NCBI RefSeq assembly: GCF_026410925.1
Contig: NZ_CP112972.1
Coordinates: 682,001 to 746,000 of the forward strand
From: Halovenus salina
Lineage (GTDB): Archaea; Halobacteriota; Halobacteria; Halobacteriales; Haloarculaceae
Direction of reading: 5' to 3'
DNA length: 64,000 bases
The notes beneath the pieces were generated by a model that saw only the letters and a program-made list of their open reading frames with translations, was not told the DNA's origin and searched no databases. Below, in pieces: positions 35,956-44,133 of the stretch. The position numbers were made by a program, and so were the translations under genes. The stretch's first letter is position 1; every line of letters begins with the position of its first letter.

Positions 35956-36416
35956 GCCTCGGTGGTGGCGGCGGTGGCGGTGGCGGCGGACAGTTGCAGG
36001 AGATTGCACAGGCCATCGAAGAAATCGAACAACAGCAGGAGGTCCTGCAGGACGAGATTACGTCGCTCCAGACCGAGAAGACGGAAATCGACGACGCTAT
36101 CGAGGCAATCGAAACTCTCGATTCCGAGTCGATGGTGCAGGTTCCGCTCGGCGGCGACGCATACGTTCGTGCAGAGATTGCGGACATCGACGAGATAATC
36201 GTCGACCTCGGCGCAGACTACGCCGCAGAGCGCGACAGCGAAGGCGCAATCGAGACGCTCAAGTCGAAAAAAGAGCATCTCGACACGCGTGTCGAGGACG
36301 TTCAGGAAGAAATTTCCGAGCTGGAGGCCGAGGCAGACGACCTCGAAGACCGAGCACAGCAGCTCCAGCAACAGCAGATGCAGCAGCTCCAGCAACAGCA
36401 GCAGCCAGACGAGTAA
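35952..36416 (+). CDS. pfdA: Prefoldin subunit alpha
   Basis: A 154-residue alpha subunit of the hexameric chaperone that delivers unfolded proteins to the thermosome. Two long coiled-coil helices (about 14-50 and 100-150) flank a beta-hairpin region (VQVPLGGDAYVRAEI). Unusual decorations are a run of ten Gly directly after MSLG and a Gln-rich C-terminus of about 20 residues. It is in an operon with rpl18a upstream and ftsY 9 bases downstream, the standard archaeal order. Confidence 0.92.
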   Translation: MSLGGGGGGGGGGQLQEIAQAIEEIEQQQEVLQDEITSLQTEKTEIDDAIEAIETLDSESMVQVPLGGDAYVRAEIADIDEIIVDLGADYAAERDSEGAIETLKSKKEHLDTRVEDVQEEISELEAEADDLEDRAQQLQQQQMQQLQQQQQPDE

Positions 36417-36425
36417 GCCTGCGAC

Positions 36426-37574
36426 ATGTTCGACGGACTCAAAGACAAGCTCGGTAGCTTCACCGAGGACGCCGAAGAGGACGTCGAGGTCGAGGACGAC
36501 GAGACCGAGGCGACACCGGAGGACGAGGCCGAAGCGCCACCGGATCAAAAGGCCGAGGCTGAGGCACCAGCATCGTCTACGGAGACAGATGCTAGAAAGG
36601 AAGGCGAAGCAGAGGCCGAGACTGAAACCGACCCCGAGACTGAAGCAGAGGCCGACACAGAAGCCTCTGAATCAGATGACGACGGCCGCGGCATTCGTGA
36701 GCGTGCCAAACTGCTGGCGACAGGGAAAACGGTTGTCGACGAGGATGACCTAGACGCCCACCTCGAAGAACTCGAATTCGCACTGCTCGGTAGCGATGTC
36801 GAGATGGAAGTCGCTCAGGAAATTCTCGACGGGGTCAAAGAAAATCTCGTCGGCGAAACTCGACGCCGGCTTTCGAGCACAGGGAACCTGGTCCGGGACG
36901 CGCTCCGTGAAGCACTGTACGACGTCATCAGCGTCGGGCAGTTCGACTTTGAGGAGCGTGTCGCCGAGAGTGACAAACCCGTCGTCATTATCTTCACCGG
37001 CGTCAACGGCGTCGGGAAGACGACGACGATTGCGAAGTTGTCACACTACTTCGAGGAGCGCGGCCTCTCGACAGTGCTAGCAAACGGTGATACGTTCCGG
37101 GCCGGCGCGAACGAACAGCTCGAACAGCACGCCGACAACCTCGGCAAGAAAATCATCTCCCACGAGCAGGGGTCAGACCCCACGGCAGTCATCTACGATG
37201 CGGTAGAGTACGCAGACGCGAACGACGTGGACGTGGTGCTGGGAGACACGGCCGGCCGGCTCCACACGAACGACGGGCTGATGGACCAGCTGGAGAAAAT
37301 CGACCGCGTCATCGACCCTGATATGACGCTGTTCGTCGACGAGGCAGTCGCCGGCCAGGATGCGGTCAACCGCGCGACGGAGTTCAACGACGCCGCCGAA
37401 ATCGACGGCTCGATTCTGACCAAAGCCGACGCCGACCAGCAGGGCGGCGCGGCTATCTCGGTCGCCTACGTCACAGGCAAGCCAATCCTGTTTCTCGGAA
37501 CCGGACAGGACTACGACGACATAGAGGCCTTCGAACCCGACCGCATTGTCGACGAGCTACTGAGTGAAGAGTAG
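36426..37574 (+). CDS. ftsY: Signal recognition particle receptor FtsY
   Basis: A 382-residue SRP-type GTPase that docks SRP-ribosome complexes at the membrane. The N-terminal 85 residues are a very acidic Glu/Ala/Thr-rich region; an N domain follows and then the G domain with G1 TGVNGVGKTTT (about 191-202), a DTFRAGA motif, DTAGR, and TKADAD. The C-terminal FLGTGQDYDD is also characteristic. It follows pfdA closely, and its final codons lead to a spacer of 46 bases before aroC, which probably has its own promoter. Confidence 0.95.
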   Translation: MFDGLKDKLGSFTEDAEEDVEVEDDETEATPEDEAEAPPDQKAEAEAPASSTETDARKEGEAEAETETDPETEAEADTEASESDDDGRGIRERAKLLATGKTVVDEDDLDAHLEELEFALLGSDVEMEVAQEILDGVKENLVGETRRRLSSTGNLVRDALREALYDVISVGQFDFEERVAESDKPVVIIFTGVNGVGKTTTIAKLSHYFEERGLSTVLANGDTFRAGANEQLEQHADNLGKKIISHEQGSDPTAVIYDAVEYADANDVDVVLGDTAGRLHTNDGLMDQLEKIDRVIDPDMTLFVDEAVAGQDAVNRATEFNDAAEIDGSILTKADADQQGGAAISVAYVTGKPILFLGTGQDYDDIEAFEPDRIVDELLSEE

Positions 37575-37620
37575 GCCGCGGACGTGATGTTTTAGGGGCC
37601 GGGTTCCCGAGTAGGTTGCA

Positions 37621-38829
37621 ATGAACGGGAACCGGTTTGGCCGACTCTTTCAGGTAACGACATTCGGAGAGTCCCACGGCGAGGCGATGGGCTGTACCGT
37701 CTCTGGCTGTCCGGCAGGGGTCGAACTCGACGAGAGTGACATCCAGGCAGAGCTTGACCGTCGCAAGCCCGGACAGTCGATGATTACGACCTCGCGGGGC
37801 GAACCTGACAAGGTCTCGATCAACTCTGGGCTGCAGGACGGCTACACCACGGGGACACCGCTGGGGATGGGCATCCAGAACAAAGACGCCCAGTCGGGCA
37901 AATACGAACCATTCGTGACGGCACCGCGCCCCTCCCACGGCGACTTCACCTACTCTGCAAAGTTCGGAACGCGAAACTGGGGCGGTGGCGGACGCTCCTC
38001 CGCGCGCGAGACAGTAAACTGGGTGGCTGCTGGCGCAGTGGCAAAGCAGGTGCTCGAACAGAGCGACCACGACGTGCAGGTCAAAGCCCACGTCAGCCAG
38101 GTCGGTGATATCGAAGCGCCCGAGGTCAGCTTCGAGGAGATGCTCGAACACACGGAGGAAAACGACGTGCGGTGTGCTCACCCAGAGACCGCAGCCCGGA
38201 TGCGAGAGGCAATCGACGACTACCAGCAGGAGGGCGATTCGATCGGCGGCGCAGTCTACTTCGAGTGTCGGGGCGTCCCACGAGGGCTTGGAGCGCCGCG
38301 ATTCGATTCGTTCCCCGCCAGGCTCGGCCAGGCCGTGTTCGCCATCCCCGCGGTCACGTCCTTCCAGTTCGGGGCCGGGTGGGACGCCCGAACGATGCGT
38401 GGCAGCGAGCGAAACGAGGACTGGGAGTTCGACGACGGCACGCGCCCAGAAGTCGTGAGCGAGGAAGGTGACCCGGTCCCCGAAGGCAACGACCACGGGG
38501 GACTCCAGGGCGGAATCACAACCGGCGAGCCAATCTACGGCGAGGCGACCTGGCACGCGCCGACCAGCATCCCGAAGCGCCAGAAGACAGTCGACTGGGA
38601 GACAGACGAACAGAAAGAGGCACAGGTCGTCGGCCGTCACGACCCGGTCTTGATGCCACGGGCAGTTCCGGTCCTGGAGGCGATGTTGCGGCTGGTGGTT
38701 TTAGATTTCATGCTCCTCGGAGGCTACATCAACCCCGACCGGCTCGACAACCGATCTGGCGAGTACGATACACCGTACCACCCTTCGAGTCCACGCAACG
38801 ACGGGGCGGTCTCGGAGGACGAGAGCTGA
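37621..38829 (+). CDS. aroC: Chorismate synthase
   Basis: A 402-residue enzyme converting EPSP to chorismate, the last shikimate step, using reduced FMN. Motifs are FGESHGEAMG at the N-terminus, GRSSARETVNWVAAGAV near residue 122, and the RFDSFPARLGQAVFAIPAV segment. The C-terminus is a short acidic Ser-rich tail. A GTTTTAGG string about 30 bases before ATG 37621 may be a TATA box. No other aromatic pathway genes are in the window. Confidence 0.95.
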   Translation: MNGNRFGRLFQVTTFGESHGEAMGCTVSGCPAGVELDESDIQAELDRRKPGQSMITTSRGEPDKVSINSGLQDGYTTGTPLGMGIQNKDAQSGKYEPFVTAPRPSHGDFTYSAKFGTRNWGGGGRSSARETVNWVAAGAVAKQVLEQSDHDVQVKAHVSQVGDIEAPEVSFEEMLEHTEENDVRCAHPETAARMREAIDDYQQEGDSIGGAVYFECRGVPRGLGAPRFDSFPARLGQAVFAIPAVTSFQFGAGWDARTMRGSERNEDWEFDDGTRPEVVSEEGDPVPEGNDHGGLQGGITTGEPIYGEATWHAPTSIPKRQKTVDWETDEQKEAQVVGRHDPVLMPRAVPVLEAMLRLVVLDFMLLGGYINPDRLDNRSGEYDTPYHPSSPRNDGAVSEDES

Positions 38830-38928
38830 GTGGAAGAGCACACGTGGCCGCCCAACAGCGTTCTCGGTTCGCGGGGAAAACCGAAGCTTTCAATCGAACC
38901 GCGTAGTAAGTCAGGAACGACCAGATAA

Positions 38929-40206
38929 ATGACGGACTTTGATAGCGACCGACGGAAGTTACTGAAGGCGGGCGGTGCATCGTTGGCGATGGGACTCGCT
39001 GGCTGTATCGGCCCCTTCGCAGACACGCAAGGCGTCCCAGGGACGACAAGCGACGACGGCGAAGGCAGTGAGAGCGAAGACGGCGGTGACGGCGGCAGTA
39101 TGTCGCCCCAGGAGCAGGTCGACGACTACCTCGCCGAGGCGAACGGCTACGACGGCGAGGTTGTCGATATGACCGGCCAGGAATCGGTAACCATTGAGAA
39201 CGGCGCGAACGAGCCCGACTACGCCTTTGGCCCGGCCGCAATCCAGGTCGACCCGGGAACTGAGGTCACCTGGGAGTGGGTCAGCGACGGCCACAGCGTG
39301 CGCGCGACTGACGGCGCGGAGTTCGACTCCGGCATCGAGAACAGCGGCTTCACTTGGAGTCGTACCTTCGAGGAGACTGGTGTTATCCTCTACGAGTGTC
39401 AGCCTCACGCCGCTATCGGCCAGCTCGGCGCTATCATCGTCGGCGACGGCGGTGGTGGTGGTGGCGGTGGCGGAAGCAACGCCGATGCACAGGTCGATGA
39501 GTACCTGGCTGACGCCAACGGCTACGACGGCTCCATCGAAGACATGACGGGCCAGGGCTCGATTACCATCGAGAACGGCTCGAACGAGCCCGACTACGCC
39601 TTCGGTCCGGCCGCAGTCCGCATCGATGCCGGGACAGAAATCACCTGGGAGTGGGTCAGCGACGGCCACAGCGTCCGAGCCGTGGAAGGCGCAGAGTTCG
39701 ACTCCGGCATCGAGAATAGCGGCTTCACCTGGAGTCGCACCTTCGACGAACCCGGCGTTATCCTCTACGAGTGTCAGCCCCACGCCGCTATCGGCCAGCT
39801 CGGCGCTATCATCGTCGAAGGCGACGGTTCGAGCAGCGGGGACGGCGGTGACGGCGGCGAGGCAGCGAACCAGGTCGATGAGTACCTGGCTGACGCCAAC
39901 GGCTACGACGGCTCCATCGAGGACATGAAAGACACCGACGCCGTGACAATCGAGAACGGCGCGAACGAGCCTGACTACGCCTTCGGTCCGGCCGCAGTCC
40001 GCATCACCCCGGGAACCGAGGTTACTTGGGAGTGGGTCAGTGACGGCCACAGCGTGCGCGCGACTGACGGCGCGGAGTTCAACTCCGGCATCGAAAACAG
40101 CGGCTTCACCTGGAGTCGCACCTTCGAGGAGACTGGTGTCATTCTCTACGAGTGCCAGCCCCACGCCGCTATCGGCCAGCTCGGCGCTATCATCGTCGAA
40201 GAGTAG
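38929..40206 (+). CDS. Triple-domain halocyanin, Tat lipoprotein, with Gln at the axial copper position
   Basis: A 425-residue blue copper electron-transfer protein. A twin-arginine signal (RRKLLKAGGA) and lipobox LAGC give a lipid anchor on the outer face of the membrane. Three near-identical halocyanin domains lie at about 63-170, 188-298 and 315-425, joined by Gly- and Ser-rich linkers. Ligands are His122/Cys157/His160, His247/Cys282/His285 and His374/Cys409/His412. The axial position, Cys+8, normally Met, is Gln in each domain (Q165, Q290, Q417). Redox partners are unknown; the gene stands alone beside a proline dehydrogenase gene. Confidence 0.9.
   Translation: MTDFDSDRRKLLKAGGASLAMGLAGCIGPFADTQGVPGTTSDDGEGSESEDGGDGGSMSPQEQVDDYLAEANGYDGEVVDMTGQESVTIENGANEPDYAFGPAAIQVDPGTEVTWEWVSDGHSVRATDGAEFDSGIENSGFTWSRTFEETGVILYECQPHAAIGQLGAIIVGDGGGGGGGGGSNADAQVDEYLADANGYDGSIEDMTGQGSITIENGSNEPDYAFGPAAVRIDAGTEITWEWVSDGHSVRAVEGAEFDSGIENSGFTWSRTFDEPGVILYECQPHAAIGQLGAIIVEGDGSSSGDGGDGGEAANQVDEYLADANGYDGSIEDMKDTDAVTIENGANEPDYAFGPAAVRITPGTEVTWEWVSDGHSVRATDGAEFNSGIENSGFTWSRTFEETGVILYECQPHAAIGQLGAIIVEE
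39115..40206 (+). repeat. Tandem intragenic repeats coding three copper domains
   Basis: Three direct repeats with a spacing of about 375-380 bases inside the halocyanin gene. Long stretches are nearly identical at DNA level, especially around the YECQPHAAIGQLGAI segment. Linkers between them differ in length and Gly content. Recent duplication or ongoing gene conversion is likely. Confidence 0.9.
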
Positions 40207-40272
40207 CGCCCTCCAGGCCTCAGCGTGTTGCAAACAGCAGGTTTCAAGAGTCGATAGCCCTCAGTAGTGAAT

Positions 40273-41103
40273 ATGATACCGCCAATTGCAAACAACTTCG
40301 TCGCCGGTGAGACACCACGTTCCGCGCTGTCTCACGTCGAGGATATCAACCAACAAGGAGTTGCCGGCATCCTTAATCTCCTCGGGGAACACTACGAGGA
40401 CCCCGAGAACGCCCGCGAGGACACTCAAGAGTACATCGAACTCGCAGAGATGATTTCTTCGCGCGACGCGGTGGGCTGTATCTCGGTGAAGCCCAGCCAG
40501 CTGGGGATCGATATCGGTGCGGACGTGTTTGAGGAAAACCTCGGCCGTATCGTCGATGCGGCCGACTGTCGCGTCTGGGTCGATATGGAGGACTACACGA
40601 CGACGGATACGACCCTCGACGCCTACGAGAAGTACACGCGCCAGACTGACGGCAACATGGGGCTCTGTGTGCAGGCGAATCTGAAACGCACGGGCGAAGA
40701 CCTCGAACGGCTCGCCGACCTCCCGGGGAAGGTCCGGCTCGTCAAAGGGGCATACGACGAACCGCCTGAGGTTGCACACAAGGACAAATCGACCGTCGAC
40801 GCAGTCTACAAGGACCTGCTCGAATACGCGTTTAGAGAGTTCGACGGCGGTATCGGTGTCGGCAGCCACGACCCCGAGATGATATCCCACGCCCGTGAGC
40901 TTCACGACGAGTACGGAACGCCCTACGAGGTCCAGATGTTAATGGGCGTCCGCGAGAGTGCACAGAGAGAGCTTGCGGCCCAAGACATCCCTGTCTACCA
41001 GTATATCCCCTACGGAAGCAAGTGGCTCTCGTACTTCTACCGGCGGGTCCGCGAGCGTAAGGAGAACGTCGCGTTCGCTGCGCGAGCGGTGCTGACTAGT
41101 TGA
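40273..41103 (+). CDS. Proline dehydrogenase
   Basis: A 276-residue FAD-dependent enzyme that oxidises proline to pyrroline-5-carboxylate and feeds electrons to the quinone pool. Motifs include CISVKPSQLG, VWVDMEDY, RLVKGAYDEPP and the C-terminal RRVRERKEN, which bind flavin and substrate. ATG 40273 was preferred to GTG two codons upstream. It is the monofunctional (PRODH) form without the P5C dehydrogenase domain. A delta-1-pyrroline-5-carboxylate dehydrogenase gene is not in the window. Confidence 0.9.
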   Translation: MIPPIANNFVAGETPRSALSHVEDINQQGVAGILNLLGEHYEDPENAREDTQEYIELAEMISSRDAVGCISVKPSQLGIDIGADVFEENLGRIVDAADCRVWVDMEDYTTTDTTLDAYEKYTRQTDGNMGLCVQANLKRTGEDLERLADLPGKVRLVKGAYDEPPEVAHKDKSTVDAVYKDLLEYAFREFDGGIGVGSHDPEMISHARELHDEYGTPYEVQMLMGVRESAQRELAAQDIPVYQYIPYGSKWLSYFYRRVRERKENVAFAARAVLTS

Positions 41104-41152
41104 ATATTCCCAACTTTTCTGGCGAAGCCGCTCCGAATATCGATGTTATTTT

Positions 41153-41179
41153 AGGATATATAAGGGTCAATCTTATATT
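41153..41179 (+). promoter_or_regulatory. Two TATA-like boxes before a small frame
   Basis: TATATA at 41157-41162 and TTATATT at 41173-41179 in an AT-rich island. The second is about 26 bases before ATG 41202 and would give a leaderless transcript. No larger gene begins immediately downstream. Confidence 0.45.
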
Positions 41180-41201
41180 CCGCCACAAATTTAGGATTGG
41201 T

Positions 41202-41291
41202 ATGGCACAACATAGTCTGAGCCGAGGAATGCTGTACAGCAGCCCACCAAACACAGACCGAGTCGAGCACGAGCCACAAGACGACGACTGA
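41202..41291 (+). CDS. Possible 29-residue protein
   Basis: A frame from ATG 41202 to TGA 41291 encodes a 29-residue peptide ending in an acidic tail (VEHEPQDDD). Support is the pair of well-placed TATA-like boxes upstream and the acidic end; against it is its size and lack of a recognised family. It may instead be a small RNA or 5' leader of pdxT. Confidence 0.3.
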   Translation: MAQHSLSRGMLYSSPPNTDRVEHEPQDDD

Positions 41292-41375
41292 CTCAGTTTC
41301 TGCGACAAGAGCCGACAGAGCCAGAGGTATCGCCGTAACCGCGGCCTTTTTTCCGAGGTAGCCGTAATTCAGTGT

Positions 41376-41981
41376 ATGACAGTCACCGTAGGAGTCGTGG
41401 CAGTCCAAGGTGATGTCTCCGAGCACGCGCGGGCAATCGAGCGTGCTGGCGGGGGCCACGGACTCGAAACGAACGTCAGAGAACTTCGAACGGCGGGTAT
41501 CGTTCCCGACTGTGACGTGTTGTTGTTGCCCGGCGGCGAGTCGACCACGATATCGCGGCTGGTCCACCGAGAGGGAATTGCAGACGAGATTCGGGAGCAC
41601 GCCGAGGCCGGAAAGCCGATACTGGCAACCTGTGCGGGGCTGATTCTGGTCAGCTCCGACTCCGGCGACGACCGCGTTGACACGCTCGATCTGCTCGATG
41701 TGACGGTCGAACGCAACGCATTCGGCCGTCAACGAGAGAGCTTCGAGGCTCCGCTCTCGGTCGCGGGCCTCGACGAGCAGTTCCCCGCGGTGTTCATCCG
41801 TGCCCCCGCAATTGAGCACGTCGGCGACGACGTGGAAGTGCTCGCCACCTGGGACGGCCGGGTAGTCGCCGTCCGGCAGGGTCCGCTTGTCGGGACTGCC
41901 TTCCATCCCGAACTGACAGCCGACTCTCGGATCCACGACCTCGCTTTCTTCGAGGACGAGGCGGTCCGCTCGCTGGTGTGA
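41376..41981 (+). CDS. pdxT: Pyridoxal 5'-phosphate synthase glutaminase subunit PdxT
   Basis: A 201-residue class I glutamine amidotransferase that supplies ammonia to PdxS for vitamin B6 synthesis. The GGEST loop (LLPGGESTTISRL), the nucleophile Cys in ILATCAGLI and the His-Glu pair in FHPEL make up the expected catalytic triad. The length is typical. pdxS is not in the window. A T-rich box about 30 bases upstream may serve as the promoter. hisE follows after 39 bases. Confidence 0.94.
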   Translation: MTVTVGVVAVQGDVSEHARAIERAGGGHGLETNVRELRTAGIVPDCDVLLLPGGESTTISRLVHREGIADEIREHAEAGKPILATCAGLILVSSDSGDDRVDTLDLLDVTVERNAFGRQRESFEAPLSVAGLDEQFPAVFIRAPAIEHVGDDVEVLATWDGRVVAVRQGPLVGTAFHPELTADSRIHDLAFFEDEAVRSLV

Positions 41982-42020
41982 TTCCGACCGCATAAGGGGG
42001 TGGCACAGCTACGGCTAGCC

Positions 42021-42308
42021 ATGACAGACGACGTTCTCGACGAGTTGTTCGATATCATCGAAGACCGCAAGCAGAACCTCCCCGAAGACTCCTACACCGC
42101 CTCACTTTTCACCCACGAGAAAGGGGAAAACGCGGTGCTGGAGAAGTTGGGCGAAGAGTCGACAGAGCTCGTCCTCGCGGCGAAAGACGCCGACGACGAG
42201 GAACTCGCCCACGAGGCCGCCGATATCGTCTATCACCTGCTGGTTCTGCTCGCGATGCACGACATGACCGTCGATGACCTCAGAGACGAGCTCGCAAAGC
42301 GACGCTAG
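42021..42308 (+). CDS. hisE: Phosphoribosyl-ATP pyrophosphatase
   Basis: A 95-residue MazG-like enzyme of histidine synthesis that removes pyrophosphate from phosphoribosyl-ATP. The family signature KLGEESTELVLAAKD is followed by the metal-binding EAADIVYHLLVLLA. The start is ATG 42021 (MTDDVL); an upstream in-frame start would add a non-conserved segment. The histidine pathway is otherwise absent here, as commonly seen for dispersed haloarchaeal his genes. It converges with etfA, the two stops being adjacent. Confidence 0.94.
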   Translation: MTDDVLDELFDIIEDRKQNLPEDSYTASLFTHEKGENAVLEKLGEESTELVLAAKDADDEELAHEAADIVYHLLVLLAMHDMTVDDLRDELAKRR

Positions 42309-43262
42309 TTACTCGAACTGCTCTGTGAGCGCCGGGACGACCTCGAAGAGGTCATCGACGATACCGTAGTCGGCGATATCGTATATCGGTGCGCTCGGAT
42401 CGTTGTTGATGGCGATGATGTTCTCTGCGCCTTTCATGCCAGCGACGTGCTGGACGGCTCCCGAGATACCGACAGCGATGTAGACTTCGGGTGTAACCTT
42501 CTTACCGGACTGGCCGACCTGACGATCCTGTGGGAGCCAGCCGTTGTCGACAATCGGCCGGGACGAGGAGACAGTCGCGTCGAGTGCGTCGGCCAAATCG
42601 AAGATGATGTCCAGGTTGTCTTCCTCATCGATACCACGGCCAACGGAGACGAGCACGTCGGCTTCGGAGATATCGACATCGCCCGACCCGACCTCTTCGA
42701 AGCCGGTGACCGTCGAACGGACCTGCTCTTCGTCGATCGTGGCGTCGAACTCTTCAATCGCTGCAGAGCCCTCGCCCTCGGCGGGTTCCCACTCGCCGGG
42801 ACGGATGGTTACGAACGCGCGCTCGCTGTCGACTGCGATATCTGCTTCGGTCTTGCCGTTGTACAGTTCTCTCGTGACAGAGAGTCCGTCTCCTGTGTCG
42901 GCGCCGACGATATCGGTTACCAGCGGGTAGCCAAGCGTCTGTGCAACAGCCGGCGCGTAGTCGAGCCCGTTAACGCTGTGGGGGGAAACGACGTACTGAG
43001 CATCGAGTTCGTCGGCGAGTTGCTCGATTACCTGGGTGTAGGCGTCGTGGTTGAACTCCTCACCGTGCTCGACGGTGTGGATTGCATCAACACCCTCACG
43101 GTTCAGCTCCTCGGCAAACGTGTCCACGTCGCCGCTGATTACTGCAAGGTGGAGGTCACCACCAGTTCCGTCTGCGAGTTCACGACCCGCGGTGACGAGC
43201 TCGAAACTCTCATCACGGAGGTCACCGCGCCGGTGCTCGGTGACAGCGAGTACGTCGCTCAT
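42309..43262 (-). CDS. etfA: Electron transfer flavoprotein subunit alpha
   Basis: A 317-residue ETF alpha subunit. The C-terminal FAD domain is recognised by [18 protein letters not shown] and [21 protein letters not shown]. It forms a heterodimer with EtfB and accepts electrons from acyl-CoA or related dehydrogenases, passing them to the quinone pool. It overlaps etfB by 4 bases. No extra ferredoxin domain is present, so the classical non-bifurcating type is more likely, though this cannot be settled by length alone. Confidence 0.93.
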   Translation of the reverse strand: MSDVLAVTEHRRGDLRDESFELVTAGRELADGTGGDLHLAVISGDVDTFAEELNREGVDAIHTVEHGEEFNHDAYTQVIEQLADELDAQYVVSPHSVNGLDYAPAVAQTLGYPLVTDIVGADTGDGLSVTRELYNGKTEADIAVDSERAFVTIRPGEWEPAEGEGSAAIEEFDATIDEEQVRSTVTGFEEVGSGDVDISEADVLVSVGRGIDEEDNLDIIFDLADALDATVSSSRPIVDNGWLPQDRQVGQSGKKVTPEVYIAVGISGAVQHVAGMKGAENIIAINNDPSAPIYDIADYGIVDDLFEVVPALTEQFE

Positions 43263-44038
43263 GCTTCCACCCCCTTCTCGCGAAGGAGCGTCGCAAGCTC
43301 GTCGGCGGTATCCTCGGCGCTCCCCTCGAAGACCTCGACATTGCTCTCAGTTTCGGGCACCTCAAGCGAGGTCAATGAGAGGAGCGACTCACCAAGCTCG
43401 ACGTCGAGGTCCTCCGGCCCCTTGACATCGAGTGGCTTGGACTGAGCCTGGCGGATACCACGGAGACTCGCGTACCGAGGTTCATTGATGCCGGTCTGGA
43501 TGGTCAGGACAGCAGGCAGTTCCACGTCGGTCAGCTCTTCGACGCCACCCTCCAGTTCGCGGTGGACAGAGGCAACATCGTCTTCGAGGTCGAGCTGGTT
43601 GACGACCGCACCCCACTCGTAGCCGAGTTCTGAGGCCAGCGCCACGCCGGTAGCGCCGAAGGCCATGTCGGCGGTCTGGACGCCCGACAGGATGAGGTCT
43701 GGCTCCTCCTCACGGGCAACACCGGCTAGCAGGCGGGCCTTCGTCGCGGAGTCAACCAGGTCGACATCGTCGAGGCTATCGTCCCACACGCGGACGGCGC
43801 GGTCGGCACCTTTTGCCAGCCCCTGGCGGATGGTCTCCTCAGCGCGTTCCGGACCGACCGTTACCGTGACAACCTCCACGTCGTCCTGGGACTCACTAAT
43901 CTGAACTGCCTCCTCGATGGCGTAGTCGTCCCACTCATTGAGGTCGTAGGTCAGGTAGCGGTCGTCAATACTGAGGCCGTCGATTTCGAACTCGTCGTCG
44001 GCCTCCGCGACTTCCGACACTGTCACGAGGATTTTCAT
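43259..44038 (-). CDS. etfB: Electron transfer flavoprotein subunit beta
   Basis: A 259-residue ETF beta subunit. The signature region VELPAVLTIQTGINEPRYASLRGI matches the family, as does ILSGVQTADMAFGATG. It is the first gene of the etfBA operon. A TTTATG box (minus strand, 44065-44070) lies about 29 bases before the ATG, giving a leaderless transcript. The partner dehydrogenase and ETF-quinone oxidoreductase are not visible in the window. Confidence 0.93.
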   Translation of the reverse strand: MKILVTVSEVAEADDEFEIDGLSIDDRYLTYDLNEWDDYAIEEAVQISESQDDVEVVTVTVGPERAEETIRQGLAKGADRAVRVWDDSLDDVDLVDSATKARLLAGVAREEEPDLILSGVQTADMAFGATGVALASELGYEWGAVVNQLDLEDDVASVHRELEGGVEELTDVELPAVLTIQTGINEPRYASLRGIRQAQSKPLDVKGPEDLDVELGESLLSLTSLEVPETESNVEVFEGSAEDTADELATLLREKGVEA

Positions 44039-44064
44039 ACACGCGAGTATGGGGCCCCACTCTG

Positions 44065-44070
44065 CATAAA
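44065..44070 (-). promoter_or_regulatory. TATA box of etfBA
   Basis: TTTATG on the minus strand, preceded by an A-rich BRE-like stretch (CCAAAAACG), about 29 bases before the etfB ATG. Confidence 0.55.
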
Positions 44071-44133
44071 CGTTTTTGGTTACTCCGTAAACGGGAGGAG
44101 AGTTTCACCCAGAACTGGAAACAGAGAGTCTGT

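Noticed and set aside
37471..38640. 389-codon frame antisense to aroC
   Set aside because: It mirrors a clear chorismate synthase gene and shows no family features.
38959..40233. 424-codon frame antisense to halocyanin
   Set aside because: Repetitive mirror of the halocyanin repeats with no promoter or domain.
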